A DNA stretch of 64,000 nucleotides from Xanthocytophaga agilis. Its GTDB lineage: Bacteria > Bacteroidota > Bacteroidia > Cytophagales > 172606-1. Below, in pieces: positions 44,208-52,079 of this stretch (the first letter of the stretch is position 1; each line of letters begins with the position of its first letter). The notes under the pieces were generated by a model. It searched no databases. It had not been told where the DNA came from and worked only from the letters and a program-made list of their open reading frames with translations. A program made the position numbers and the translations under genes. Where the stretch lies: the NCBI RefSeq assembly GCF_030068605.1, contig NZ_JASJOU010000004.1, forward strand, positions 372,001-436,000, read 5' to 3'.

Positions 44208-45155
44208 TTATTTATCGAATAGCACTAGCTTGCTGTCTCTGTTTCCAGCTTGTCTGTGCATCAATAACTTTCCGTTTTGTGTTCTTTTCAGAAGATTAGA
44301 CATATTGCCTTTGAATCTTCCTCCTTTGGCTGAATCGCCCCACCCGCCTTTATATTGAGCAGTTACAAAAACATACTCCCCAAGATCATATATCCGATTA
44401 TAATAGTGCTTTACACGAAAGGATATGTCTGGTGTATAGGTTTTGAGCATCTTCGGCCTGATATGATCCATTCCTACCCGAATCGAATCAAAGTTTGACA
44501 GAAGGATGGCGTCCTGTGTAAATCCGTCAGCTCTCGCATTGCCGTCACCATTCGCTACGGCTTTTAACACCACTGCGTCAAATTCTTCAATTTCAGCCAA
44601 CAATGTCTTATTTACCTTAGCTATAGCGGTGAAGTTCGTTTCCTCAACCTGAACATCCGCATACGGCACAATTTCAGGTTCAATATAGGTGTCTGCTCCA
44701 AACGTCTCTGATAGAATACTCAATTTTCCATTGTTGTCGCTTTTCCATAAGACCATATAATGTCCTTTGTATTCACCTTGTGGATTTTTAGTGGATGAGT
44801 AATGGAAACTAAAAGTGCCTAATTCGAGTAAATGACCAGAATATATCTCCACAGTAGTTATTTTTTTCTTGTATGTCTTCATATCTCCTGCCGTAAACCA
44901 GTCCTTAAAAAATTGGTTTAATGCTTTCAATTCAAAAATGGCAGGCTTATACTCAGGAAAAAAAGTAAACTGACTAGCGTATAAGCTGGTCAAAGCATTC
45001 ACATTTTCCGTTACATATAGCTGCTCTATTCTACTGTTTATGGCTTCCAGTTCTACTCGGGAAGCATCTACATTCTTAGTGATACGTTGGCTCTTTACAT
45101 CAATAGGTAAAGCACCTGCTAACATGATAATTAGTAGTATTCTGATCAGTTTCAT
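44208..45155 (-). CDS. Secreted protein with two NTF2-like (DUF4440) domains
   Basis: 315 residues with a signal peptide (MKLIRILLIIMLAGALPIDV). Two cone-fold domains follow: one at about 32-155 (AINSRIEQLYVTENVNALTS, HYMVLWKSDNNGKLSIL) and one at about 185-305 (EIEEFDAVVLKAVANGDGNA, YKGGWGDSAKGGRFKGN). Each resembles DUF4440. It is convergent with the MarR gene. Function unknown; the tandem arrangement hints at a fused dimer. Confidence 0.75.
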   Translation of the reverse strand: MKLIRILLIIMLAGALPIDVKSQRITKNVDASRVELEAINSRIEQLYVTENVNALTSLYASQFTFFPEYKPAIFELKALNQFFKDWFTAGDMKTYKKKITTVEIYSGHLLELGTFSFHYSSTKNPQGEYKGHYMVLWKSDNNGKLSILSETFGADTYIEPEIVPYADVQVEETNFTAIAKVNKTLLAEIEEFDAVVLKAVANGDGNARADGFTQDAILLSNFDSIRVGMDHIRPKMLKTYTPDISFRVKHYYNRIYDLGEYVFVTAQYKGGWGDSAKGGRFKGNMSNLLKRTQNGKLLMHRQAGNRDSKLVLFDK

Positions 45156-45470
45156 ATGTGTGATAAAGTGGAGTAGTATATTTGCACTTACTCAAAAGTA
45201 CCAAGCCGTTACTCATGAGGAAATTAGATTGACTAACGGAGGACAGGGGTGTATCAATTACCCGTTTTTATTGACGAAAGGAAAGGTTTCCCGGTGCTGC
45301 CGGCTATGACACATCACAGCTACGACAGATAATGGTTAGCAACTATTTATTGGTTTACTTGTAATTGATTTATCGCATTAATGTAGACTACATCAATCTT
45401 TCCTTTCAATAGCAAGGTATATAATTTGGCTATTGAGCAGACGTAGTACAATACGTGCAAACATTTAAAA

Positions 45471-45785
45471 ATGACACTACCTAAAAAAGGATTTAGAACT
45501 CTTACTATAAATGGAGAACTTTTTGTGTGGAGGGTTCGGAAGAGAATTTCCGTACTAGAGGAAATCGGAGGTCCATTGATTGTCCCCGTTCAGTATATGA
45601 AAGGTGGACAACTATTATTAATCAACACTGGGTATAAAAGATTGCAGAGTATTGGGAACCCCAATCTGATAAAACAAATAACGCCGTCTCTTATTGAAAA
45701 GTGTATCAGGAAGGCTATAAATGAGGGCTGGCGTTATAGGCAAAAAGGAAAGCCAATGGAAATCTCAGCTGAAGAACTGGATTAA
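45471..45785 (+). CDS. Unknown small protein
   Basis: 104 residues, compact and basic, beginning MTLPKKGFRTLTINGELFVW and with a helical end (SLIEKCIRKAINEGW). It resembles small Bacteroidota hypothetical proteins with a WxV beta start; no function is known. The 315 bp before it (45156-45470) contain no other gene. Confidence 0.7.
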   Translation: MTLPKKGFRTLTINGELFVWRVRKRISVLEEIGGPLIVPVQYMKGGQLLLINTGYKRLQSIGNPNLIKQITPSLIEKCIRKAINEGWRYRQKGKPMEISAEELD

Positions 45786-45895
45786 GGTGTATCTGTGTAA
45801 GTATGTAATTTCTTAATCAAGACAAGGCTACAACCTTATCTTGTCCATATCTTTTATGGAAAAGTGGTTTGTAAATAAAGAAAAAACACTATTTC

Positions 45896-46009
45896 TGTCC
45901 TCCTGTAAGGATCTCGTGACAAATAGAGCCATGTTGAGTTTTTGAGAGAAAAATATATCTCCAGTCGGAAAGGCCGCCAGTCTTGTCACAAGATTCTTTC
46001 AGGAGGACA
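45896..46009. repeat. Palindromic interspersed repeat, copy B
   Basis: 114 bp with 27-bp inverted ends (45896-45922 and 45983-46009), three mismatches. The arm ends are TGTCCTCC/GGAGGACA where other copies have TGTCCTTC/GAAGGACA, a paired change on both arms. The core is in the same orientation as in copies A and C. Confidence 0.85.
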
Positions 46010-46178
46010 AAAAAGAGAGGTTTTTACTAAAACCTTCAAAATTGAAAAAGTTATGGAACAGGATAAGAGCTACAACTCGCATAGATAAGATTATGAAATA
46101 CAGTAATGTATAAAGGAGAAATAAACATAATTGAAGTAACCGCTGCATTTACCCACAAGCTAGCCATCATCAACAAAA

Positions 46179-46694
46179 ATGAATAAATCAGAAAGAAAGA
46201 AGTTTTTACAAGAACTTCGGGACAAGGAAGAAAAACAAGCAGCGCTCTCTGAAAAACGGTTTATGTATGAGGATATAGGCTGGCGTGGCATTGGCCAGAA
46301 GATTCTACAGATTGTATTCAGACCTTCTTTTGAAGATAATAAGCTGTGGGACATTCGAAAGCAGGGTGAAACGTATGTTTTGTTTGAAAGCACGTTTGCT
46401 GAAGGAGAAAGATATATTCTAAACCCTGGATATGACCTTTTAGAATGTCCGTCAAATGAATTAAAAAGTCTGGTAGATACACTGAAGGCAATAAAAATAA
46501 CAATTGGAATTCCTGAAAGTGATATGTTTAGTCTGGATGGAACGTCCTACGAAGTCTGCTTATATGATCATCAGCAATCCATTCGTCTCCAGTGGCACAA
46601 TAAACCTCATGAGGATTGGCAAGAAATAGCCTTGATAGTTGTAAAGGCTATTGAAAAATTTAGTTCTTTACAAAGGAAAAATGATGAGATCTAA
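46179..46694 (+). CDS. Unknown soluble protein
   Basis: 171 residues. A charged N-terminal helix (MNKSERKKFLQELRDKEEKQ) precedes an alpha/beta domain (ETYVLFESTFAEGERYILNP, SYEVCLYDHQQSIRLQWHN). No signal peptide. It is similar in style to the small orphan genes at 36.0 and 57.5 kb; family not recognised. Confidence 0.7.
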   Translation: MNKSERKKFLQELRDKEEKQAALSEKRFMYEDIGWRGIGQKILQIVFRPSFEDNKLWDIRKQGETYVLFESTFAEGERYILNPGYDLLECPSNELKSLVDTLKAIKITIGIPESDMFSLDGTSYEVCLYDHQQSIRLQWHNKPHEDWQEIALIVVKAIEKFSSLQRKNDEI

Positions 46695-46761
46695 TTGAAT
46701 AACAGTTCCCATTAAGCTACTTAATCGCCTTTAGGTATAGGCCATAACTAAACAGGATAGT

Positions 46762-47334
46762 ATGGAGTTAAGAAAAAGTAAGCTAACATATATATTGATT
46801 TTTGTGCTTTTATTTTTCTCTTGTCAGGAGGATACTGATGCTGTAAAAAGCAATAATCGATGTTCGGATGTTTCTGTGCGGTTAATGTATTCTATAGTAG
46901 AGTCTCAATTGAATCTTCTCAAGAAAATTGCTGAAAATGTGAAGGGAGTAGATAGTGCAGCTATAAGAGATTTGAATTACTATATATCAGACTTTACTAA
47001 CATTAATAATCAGTTTATCATTGCTGCTGGAGGATTTGTTCCTGGCTATACTATCAATCTGGTAGATCCATGTCGAAAAGATGATAAGATAGTCTCTTTA
47101 GCACGGATGAATTTTAATAAATTGAAATACAAAAATTTTGTTGCTGTTCTTCTTAAAGCAAAGTTGTTAGAAGAGGGACAGGATAAGAATTTGTATTTTA
47201 TTATTGATTCTCATTTTTGTAAGGAAAATTGCGTTTTTTCTGATAGTAGTATGGCTAATCAAACTGTTAGTGAGATTATGTTGGAGAACATGATTCTACA
47301 GGCAACTATTTTGGATTTAGCACTAAATTTTTGA
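46762..47334 (+). CDS. Unknown lipoprotein
   Basis: 190 residues with a lipoprotein signal (ILIFVLLFFSC, lipid Cys near residue 21). The mature helical domain contains a likely disulphide-prone set of Cys (NNRCSDVS, DPCRKDD, HFCKENCVF). It is followed by a secreted unknown gene at 47396, so the two may form an operon. Function unknown. Confidence 0.72.
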   Translation: MELRKSKLTYILIFVLLFFSCQEDTDAVKSNNRCSDVSVRLMYSIVESQLNLLKKIAENVKGVDSAAIRDLNYYISDFTNINNQFIIAAGGFVPGYTINLVDPCRKDDKIVSLARMNFNKLKYKNFVAVLLKAKLLEEGQDKNLYFIIDSHFCKENCVFSDSSMANQTVSEIMLENMILQATILDLALNF

Positions 47335-47395
47335 TATGCTAGATATGAAAATATTTTCATGAAGAATGAGTATAAGCCGAATTTCGTACTAACAT

Positions 47396-48118
47396 ATGAG
47401 AGTTTGTGTTTTGTTTGGATTTATTCTTTGCTCCTTTTACTGCTGGGGTCAAGAGCTTGAATTATCGGGGAAAATCTATGGATATGATGCAGATAAAAAT
47501 AATAAACTTTATTATACTACAAATGGAAAGTCATTTAATGAAAAGAGGTTTATTACCTATGATTCTACCCGAACTTACTCACTATGTTTGTCTGGAAAGG
47601 AGATAAAGAAGAAACGTAGTAAAACTCTTGACTTCTCTCTTACTCCTGATGCAAGTCCCAAAGCGTCGTATTCTTGTATTTATAAGATTAATTTGGCTGA
47701 GATAAAGCAATCGGAAGATTTTAAATCCCAAAAGCTTGTTCGCATGAAAGCAAATGTATCATTAGATGCTAATTGCCTCATAGTAGTAGATCGAAAAATA
47801 AAAAAAGATGGTATTGAACAACTTTCCGGAATTTATAAAATGAGTGTAGGGGATACAATCTTTAAGTTTTTCTTTAGAGGTATTAAAGGGCAAGAGGTTA
47901 GTTTGCAAAAGATTGTAAATAGTTCTGTAGTAAACAAGGCAAAGGGATTCTGGTCATATGAACCAGATAAAAAAATTCTGAAGATCAAATTGGATGAAGT
48001 ATTTAATCCAGAGCTTGACTGCTATGTAGATATGGAGTTAATGAAAGTATATACATTCAAATGGAAGGAGGAAGCAGGAGGAATTCTTGTCTCTGATCAG
48101 GGAACGTTAAGGAGATAA
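47396..48118 (+). CDS. Unknown secreted protein
   Basis: 240 residues with a signal peptide (MRVCVLFGFILCSFYCWGQ) and a Lys-rich beta body (ELELSGKIYGYDADKNNKLY, GDTIFKFFFRGIKGQEVSL). Not recognised. It ends at the border of the island that begins at 48227 on the other strand and shares the terminator at 48173. Confidence 0.7.
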   Translation: MRVCVLFGFILCSFYCWGQELELSGKIYGYDADKNNKLYYTTNGKSFNEKRFITYDSTRTYSLCLSGKEIKKKRSKTLDFSLTPDASPKASYSCIYKINLAEIKQSEDFKSQKLVRMKANVSLDANCLIVVDRKIKKDGIEQLSGIYKMSVGDTIFKFFFRGIKGQEVSLQKIVNSSVVNKAKGFWSYEPDKKILKIKLDEVFNPELDCYVDMELMKVYTFKWKEEAGGILVSDQGTLRR

Positions 48119-48172
48119 TAACTCTCAATAAATGATTACTTAGTTTCTGAGAGAATAATACTACTAAAACCA

Positions 48173-48202
48173 AACAGGTTCGGACACACATCCGAACCTG
48201 TT
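48173..48202. terminator. Bidirectional terminator at the island border
   Basis: A perfect 11-bp stem (AACAGGTTCGG at 48173-48183 with CCGAACCTGTT at 48192-48202) with an 8-nt loop, followed by GTTTTAT on the plus strand and TTGGTTTTAG on the minus strand. It separates convergent genes ending at 48118 and 48227. Confidence 0.85.
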
Positions 48203-48226
48203 GTTTTATACCGTCACCAGTGCCCT

Positions 48227-48613
48227 TTAGGCAAATTGCAATACCGCTTCCAGGCGTGCTTCATATTTCTTTCGGTGGACTGCTTTATCGGGGAGGCAGC
48301 CATCGTTGTAGAGATAGAAACATCTGTCCTCTTCAAAAGATAGTCCCTTGCTGGTTGGTTGAAAACCTGCTTTGTCTTTGAAGAAAGGTGTGAGTTTTTG
48401 TATTTCCTCTTTCGAAATCTCAAGGCGATAGCGTGCTTGTTTGCGTATGAGGTCTCTCCATTCCTCATAGGGTATGCGGCTCTGGCGTTCTCCTAGTGGG
48501 AGGTAATAGCGGTTAAACTCATAGGCATAGCCGTCTATCAGCAGAAAGCCATAAATGTGATCTCTTCTGCGAATCTTAATTTTGTCGTCTTTGCGAGTGT
48601 AAGTCCTTGTCAT
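48227..48613 (-). CDS. Unknown protein of the phage-like island
   Basis: 128 residues, very basic, rich in Arg/Lys/Tyr (MTRTYTRKDDKIKIRRRDHI, RIPYEEWRDLIRKQARYRL). Last gene of the island. Not recognised; a nucleic-acid-binding role would fit the charge but is a guess. Confidence 0.65.
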   Translation of the reverse strand: MTRTYTRKDDKIKIRRRDHIYGFLLIDGYAYEFNRYYLPLGERQSRIPYEEWRDLIRKQARYRLEISKEEIQKLTPFFKDKAGFQPTSKGLSFEEDRCFYLYNDGCLPDKAVHRKKYEARLEAVLQFA

Positions 48614-48625
48614 CGTACTATTGGT

Positions 48626-49132
48626 TTACTGTGTTACATGATTATTAGCTGGTACTGAGCCTCTCCATTCAATGTTGTGTTCGGGAATGCCTGCCTGTTT
48701 GAGCCAGGTTGGGACAAAGAAGCTGGGACAGGCTTTGTTGGCAAATTGGTTATGTCCGGCAATTTTTACATGAGGGGCGTAGGTAAGCACCTCATGAATA
48801 ATGGCTAACATCGTTTCGATTTGCTGAAGGGTACGTGTGTCTTCCGGTTTTAAAGTTTTGTCCAGACCGCCTACATAGCATAGATGGCGGGAGATAGAGT
48901 TGATGCCTGTTACACCATTGGTGATCTCGAACGAGTCTATAATCTGATCATTGTTGTGTTTAATGAACTGGTGACGGGAGCCATCAAGCAGGATCAGGTC
49001 AGAGTAGCCGACTTGTTTCCAGCCGTTGCCGTAGGGGTTGGGTGCAGTGTGCCAACGTTTGACGTCTTCTGGCGAAACCCAGCGTCCGGCAGGAGTGGCG
49101 GTACAGTGAATGATCAGGTATTGAAAGTGCAT
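48626..49132 (-). CDS. N-acetylmuramoyl-L-alanine amidase (phage-type endolysin)
   Basis: 168 residues, an amidase_2 domain of the T7-lysozyme type: first zinc His in IIHCTATPAG, then GYSDLILLDGSRH, ITNGVTGINSIS, and HNQFANKACPSFFVP with the second His and the Cys ligand. It cleaves the bond between N-acetylmuramate and L-alanine in peptidoglycan. No signal peptide, as expected for a phage endolysin that needs a holin; a small membrane protein is encoded at 49544. Confidence 0.88.
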   Translation of the reverse strand: MHFQYLIIHCTATPAGRWVSPEDVKRWHTAPNPYGNGWKQVGYSDLILLDGSRHQFIKHNNDQIIDSFEITNGVTGINSISRHLCYVGGLDKTLKPEDTRTLQQIETMLAIIHEVLTYAPHVKIAGHNQFANKACPSFFVPTWLKQAGIPEHNIEWRGSVPANNHVTQ

Positions 49133-49234
49133 AGGCTTGTAGTTAGAGAATAGTTATCTTATAGTATCACCAACCTGAATGGTGGGAAACAAGTCGTTGG
49201 TGAGAACACGCAACGACGGGAAATGGAATAGTGG

Positions 49235-49498
49235 TTAAGCTGATGGCAGGTTGTTGAGTGTCTCCTTCAGCTCGGTGACTTCTGTATGCAATACCTCGTT
49301 TTCGCCTTCCAGCTCCTCGATTCGCTCTCTGAGTGTTTCCATTTCCATCTCTTGGTTACTAAGCCTATACTGAAGGTGTAGGTTTTCGTTTTCAAGCCGT
49401 TTTTTCTCGGAAGCCAGGTGATCGTTGGCAAGGGTAAGGTTTTTCATAAGCAACTTTTGGTCAAGAGCTGATATATTGGAAGCAGAGGTAGCAGACAT
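49235..49498 (-). CDS. Small coiled-coil protein
   Basis: 87 residues, almost entirely a leucine-rich coiled coil (LANDHLASEKKRLENENLHL, RERIEELEGENEVLHTEVTE). Small proteins like this act as oligomerisation scaffolds. It lies between the amidase and the holin-sized gene. No family name. Confidence 0.68.
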   Translation of the reverse strand: MSATSASNISALDQKLLMKNLTLANDHLASEKKRLENENLHLQYRLSNQEMEMETLRERIEELEGENEVLHTEVTELKETLNNLPSA

Positions 49499-49543
49499 AG
49501 AAACAAGCTGTGTTTTGGTGGTTTAGATTGTGAATGAGTAACG

Positions 49544-49729
49544 TTATTTGGGGTCTCTCATGGAGAAGAAACCGACTGTTGAAATAAAGGCTAGCAGCGA
49601 AACGAACGATTGTGTGTCGATGCGATTCATCAGCCAGAGAATGTATCCTGAGAAGGTAAATAAACCCAGGGTTGAGGTTTTCCAGTTGTCTAACACAAAC
49701 TGGAGGTAATCGTATATTGATTTTGCCAT
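49544..49729 (-). CDS. Small membrane protein, holin candidate
   Basis: 61 residues from the ATG at 49729 (MAKSIYDYLQFVLDNWKTST); the frame extends further upstream but there it runs into a palindromic repeat and is not coding. Two hydrophobic segments (TLGLFTFSGYILWLMNRI and SFVSLLAFISTVGFFSM) span the membrane. Size, topology and neighbouring endolysin suggest a holin or a phage-related membrane helper. Confidence 0.62.
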   Translation of the reverse strand: MAKSIYDYLQFVLDNWKTSTLGLFTFSGYILWLMNRIDTQSFVSLLAFISTVGFFSMRDPK

Positions 49730-49782
49730 AGGGGTTATTTGGGTTAAATACACTTCCACTGTCCTTCTAAAAGCTCTTTCCC

Positions 49783-49891
49783 TGTCCTTCTGAAAGAATC
49801 TTGTGACAAATAGAGCCTTGTTTGTTTTGTGAAAAAAACACTCCAAAAGGAAAGGCCGCCGGTCTTGTCACAAGATTCTTTCAGAAGGACA
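49783..49891. repeat. Palindromic interspersed repeat, copy C (inside the island)
   Basis: 109 bp with perfect 27-bp inverted ends (49783-49809 and 49865-49891). A partial extra arm (TGTCCTTCTAAAAGCTCTTT, about 49760-49779) sits beside it. It lies between the holin-like gene and the gene at 49971, so the family is also present in the phage-like island. Confidence 0.88.
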
Positions 49892-49970
49892 AAAAAGAAG
49901 AGTGTTTTTGTGGAGAAGAGAAATAGAGACAGTCTCTTATATTGACCTCTTCTGTACCAACTTTAGCCAT

Positions 49971-50225
49971 TTACGGCCCTTTACACGTATCCACAATCTG
50001 AAAAACAGGTGCATAGGTAAAGCTCTTCACATGTTTGATCTTTTCTACATCTAATGGCTGAATTGGGTGGGAGACTACCTGTCTGGCTACGATGGACTCT
50101 ATCTGGCTGTAGTCAATCACCTCGCATTCGTATACCTCAGATGGATTAAGTCTATGCTCTATAAAGACTCCAATAGCCAGACCGAAGACGAAACACAGGG
50201 CGCTTAATAAAAGTCGTAGTTGCAT
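49971..50225 (-). CDS. Small membrane-anchored protein
   Basis: 84 residues with one N-terminal membrane helix (LLLSALCFVFGLAIGVFI) and a short outside domain ending in VDTCKGP. Its size and position near the amidase recall phage lysis accessory (spanin-like) proteins, but no defining motif is seen. Confidence 0.6.
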   Translation of the reverse strand: MQLRLLLSALCFVFGLAIGVFIEHRLNPSEVYECEVIDYSQIESIVARQVVSHPIQPLDVEKIKHVKSFTYAPVFQIVDTCKGP

Positions 50226-50362
50226 AATTTGTATGTATGGTTAGAAAGTGGATAAGGGAATTGGAGCAGGCATCTTTCGCAAAAAAAGAAACAGTAAACT
50301 AAAAGTCTACTGCTTCTCCAGTTAGTATTTCTCGTTTTAATCCTTACTTTTTGCTACCTGGA

Positions 50363-50779
50363 TTAGGCGGGTAGCGTCGCCTTGTGGGTGGTGATAGTCG
50401 ACATCGAACCATCCACTACTGATAACCGTTGCTCGATCTCATCCAGCTGCGATTCATAGAGCACTACCGCCGTTGTACCGTATTGCTGCTTGCGCTGCTG
50501 TGCTGTAAAGAGCTTGTATTCCGCTTTTACTTTGCGGTTTTCCATTTCGGTTTTGGTCGTACCTTCCGGCAATACGGCGATGATGGATGTAAGTGAATCT
50601 ACTTCAGCTTCAGAGGAGGCTAAGGTAGCTTCGATGTCAGAGGCCCGGTCAGCAGCATTTTCACGGCTACGAGTCAGGGAGATCTGCTTGAACTCCAGAT
50701 CGCTTTTGAGGTCTGAAAGTTGGTCAAGGACTTTGTCACAGTCTGTTCTTGAGGTTAATAATGTTAAAGTTAATGCCAT
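50363..50779 (-). CDS. Unknown helical protein of the island
   Basis: 138 residues from the ATG at 50779 (MALTLTLLTSRTDCDKVLDQ). Long amphipathic helices (LDQLSDLKSDLEFKQISL, NRKVKAEYKLFTAQQRKQQY) predict a coiled-coil bundle. No homology recognised. Upstream, between 50780 and 50972, lies GC-richer sequence without a gene. Confidence 0.65.
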   Translation of the reverse strand: MALTLTLLTSRTDCDKVLDQLSDLKSDLEFKQISLTRSRENAADRASDIEATLASSEAEVDSLTSIIAVLPEGTTKTEMENRKVKAEYKLFTAQQRKQQYGTTAVVLYESQLDEIEQRLSVVDGSMSTITTHKATLPA

Positions 50780-50972
50780 AGCTTTGTTTGGTTGATGGAA
50801 AATGTGAGTATACAAAGGGTCAGGAGAGTGGGGCTTTGGGTTGTGCTGCTGTCAAGGTTCCGGATCGCTTGCAGGCAGAGAGGTAAGCCCCTTTTCTGAC
50901 CGATTTAGTGATACAAAGGTCGGCATTATCCAAACGCCAGTCCAACCGTACTTGCGATAATCGCAACTACGT

Positions 50973-51248
50973 TTATGGTTGGTTTTCAGTGGTTTGTAGT
51001 GTGTTTTTGCGTTTGTTGCCAGAAGGGCGAATGGGTTCGCCTTCTCCGGTGATCAACCAGTTCAGATCTGTGTGAAAAGTGGTTTGTAGCGACCACAGGA
51101 AAAAGCAGGAGGGCAGCGAACGTCCCTTTTCCAGCGAGGACAGATTGCCTTGTGCCGTTCCGGTACGTTGAGCAAACTCCCATTGGGGTATTTGCAGGAT
51201 TTCTACCCGTAAATGATAAATACGTTGGCCGATATGTTGTAAACTCAT
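50973..51248 (-). CDS. XRE-family HTH protein (possible island repressor)
   Basis: 91 residues from the ATG at 51248 (MSLQHIGQRIYHLRVEI). The HTH_3 fold is clear: IPQWEFAQRTGTAQGNLSSL, EKGRSLPSCFFLWSLQ, TDLNWLITGEGEP. This is the typical lambda-cI/Cro-like N-terminal domain without a cleavage domain. It may repress the island, for example at the operator near 55840. Confidence 0.82.
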   Translation of the reverse strand: MSLQHIGQRIYHLRVEILQIPQWEFAQRTGTAQGNLSSLEKGRSLPSCFFLWSLQTTFHTDLNWLITGEGEPIRPSGNKRKNTLQTTENQP

Positions 51249-51300
51249 CGTGATCAAAGGGTTAGTAGCGTTTGTAGGATTCGTAGGGTTTGAAAGGTTT

Positions 51301-51500
51301 TTAACCTGTATGCCAGTTATCGAAAAGAGCAACCGGAGTTCCAGTTATCCAGAGAAACAACTGCAACTCCGGTTATATAAAAACCTAATTGGAGTCACAG
51401 TCGTTTTGCTGCTTAACCTGTATACAGGTTAGGGGTGAGCAAGAGTCAACACTGCAACCGGAGTTACGGTTGGTTTCAGAAATAACCTGGATACAGGTTG
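51301..51500. repeat. Short repeats and a 16-bp palindrome at the nuclease gene end
   Basis: ACCGGAGTT occurs at about 51332 and 51453, and its complement AACTCCGGT at about 51366. AACCTGTATACAGGTT (51416-51431) is a perfect 16-bp palindrome, with near-copies AACCTGGATACAGGTT (51485-51500) and AACCTGTATGCCAGTT (51303-51318). Part of this lies in the C-terminus of the nuclease gene, where it encodes two TCIQV blocks. Confidence 0.65.
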
Positions 51501-51882
51501 CCTGATGCCTGCTTACTGGATGATTGCAGTGTGTATGAATACCCTCTATCAGGTGCTGAAACTCTTCCAGACTGCGCACAATCTGGTAAGAACCTCCCTG
51601 TGATTCTACCAGTTTCTGAAACTGCTTTTGTTCAGAGGTTTGATACCCTACAAGGTTTTTGAGTTCAATAAAGTAGCTTTTGCCTGCAAAGAAGTATTCC
51701 AGGTCAGATACGCCTTTCACTATCCCTAAAGCTTTGTTTAAAGCACCTTTGATGGCATTATGGCTGTTGTTGTTATGGGTATGTAGTAATCCTCTGTAAG
51801 CAGGAAACGTATTCCAGTGCCATTGAAAGCATAAAGCTTGGATACGGGTTTCGGACGGTTGTATGGGAGTAGTCTGTTGCAT
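51385..51882 (-). CDS. VRR-NUC endonuclease
   Basis: 165 residues with the VRR-NUC (PD-(D/E)xK) fold: GVSDLEYFFAGKSYFIELKN carries the Asp and the E-x-K, followed by GYQTSEQKQFQKLVESQGGS and YQIVRSLEEFQHLI. VRR-NUC nucleases are common in phages and act on branched or structured DNA. The last 45 residues are a repeated, low-complexity tail (ATCIQVISETN, LTCIQVKQQN). Its position next to a large palindrome invites a role in processing that DNA. Confidence 0.85.
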   Translation of the reverse strand: MQQTTPIQPSETRIQALCFQWHWNTFPAYRGLLHTHNNNSHNAIKGALNKALGIVKGVSDLEYFFAGKSYFIELKNLVGYQTSEQKQFQKLVESQGGSYQIVRSLEEFQHLIEGIHTHCNHPVSRHQATCIQVISETNRNSGCSVDSCSPLTCIQVKQQNDCDSN

Positions 51883-51934
51883 GAATAAGAGTTGTAAACA
51901 GGTTTTGAAATCATATATGAAAGTAAAGTCAGAT

Positions 51935-51976
51935 GCTGGTTCAAAGTTGGCTCAAAGCTGGTGCAAGTTGACTCAT
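51935..51976. repeat. Four iteron-like 10-11 bp direct repeats
   Basis: Head-to-tail units GCTGGTTCAAA (51935-51945), GTTGGCTCAAA (51946-51956), GCTGGTGCAA (51957-51966) and GTTGACTCAT (51967-51976), consensus G(C/T)TGG(C/T)TCAAA. The period of one helical turn and the neighbouring palindrome and ATPase gene fit replication-initiator binding sites. Confidence 0.55.
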
Positions 51977-51986
51977 TTGTTCGTAA

Positions 51987-52042
51987 GGTGGGTTGGTGCA
52001 TATATACCCCCCTATAAGGGGGTATATATGCACCAACCCACC
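51987..52042. repeat. Perfect 25-bp inverted repeat, possible replication origin
   Basis: Arms at 51987-52011 and 52018-52042 are exactly complementary (25 bp), with loop CTATAA. Each arm holds GGTTGGTGCATATATACCCC or its complement. It lies in the gap between the ATPase gene (ends 52080) and the nuclease gene (starts 51882). It could extrude as a cruciform, act as an origin, or serve as a strong transcript barrier. Confidence 0.8.
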
Positions 52043-52079
52043 CTATGAACTAACAACATCATTGAACCAATAAGTAGTG

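Noticed and set aside
48214-48468. 84-codon minus-strand frame overlapping the last island gene
   Set aside because: It is a different-frame shadow of the gene at 48227-48613.
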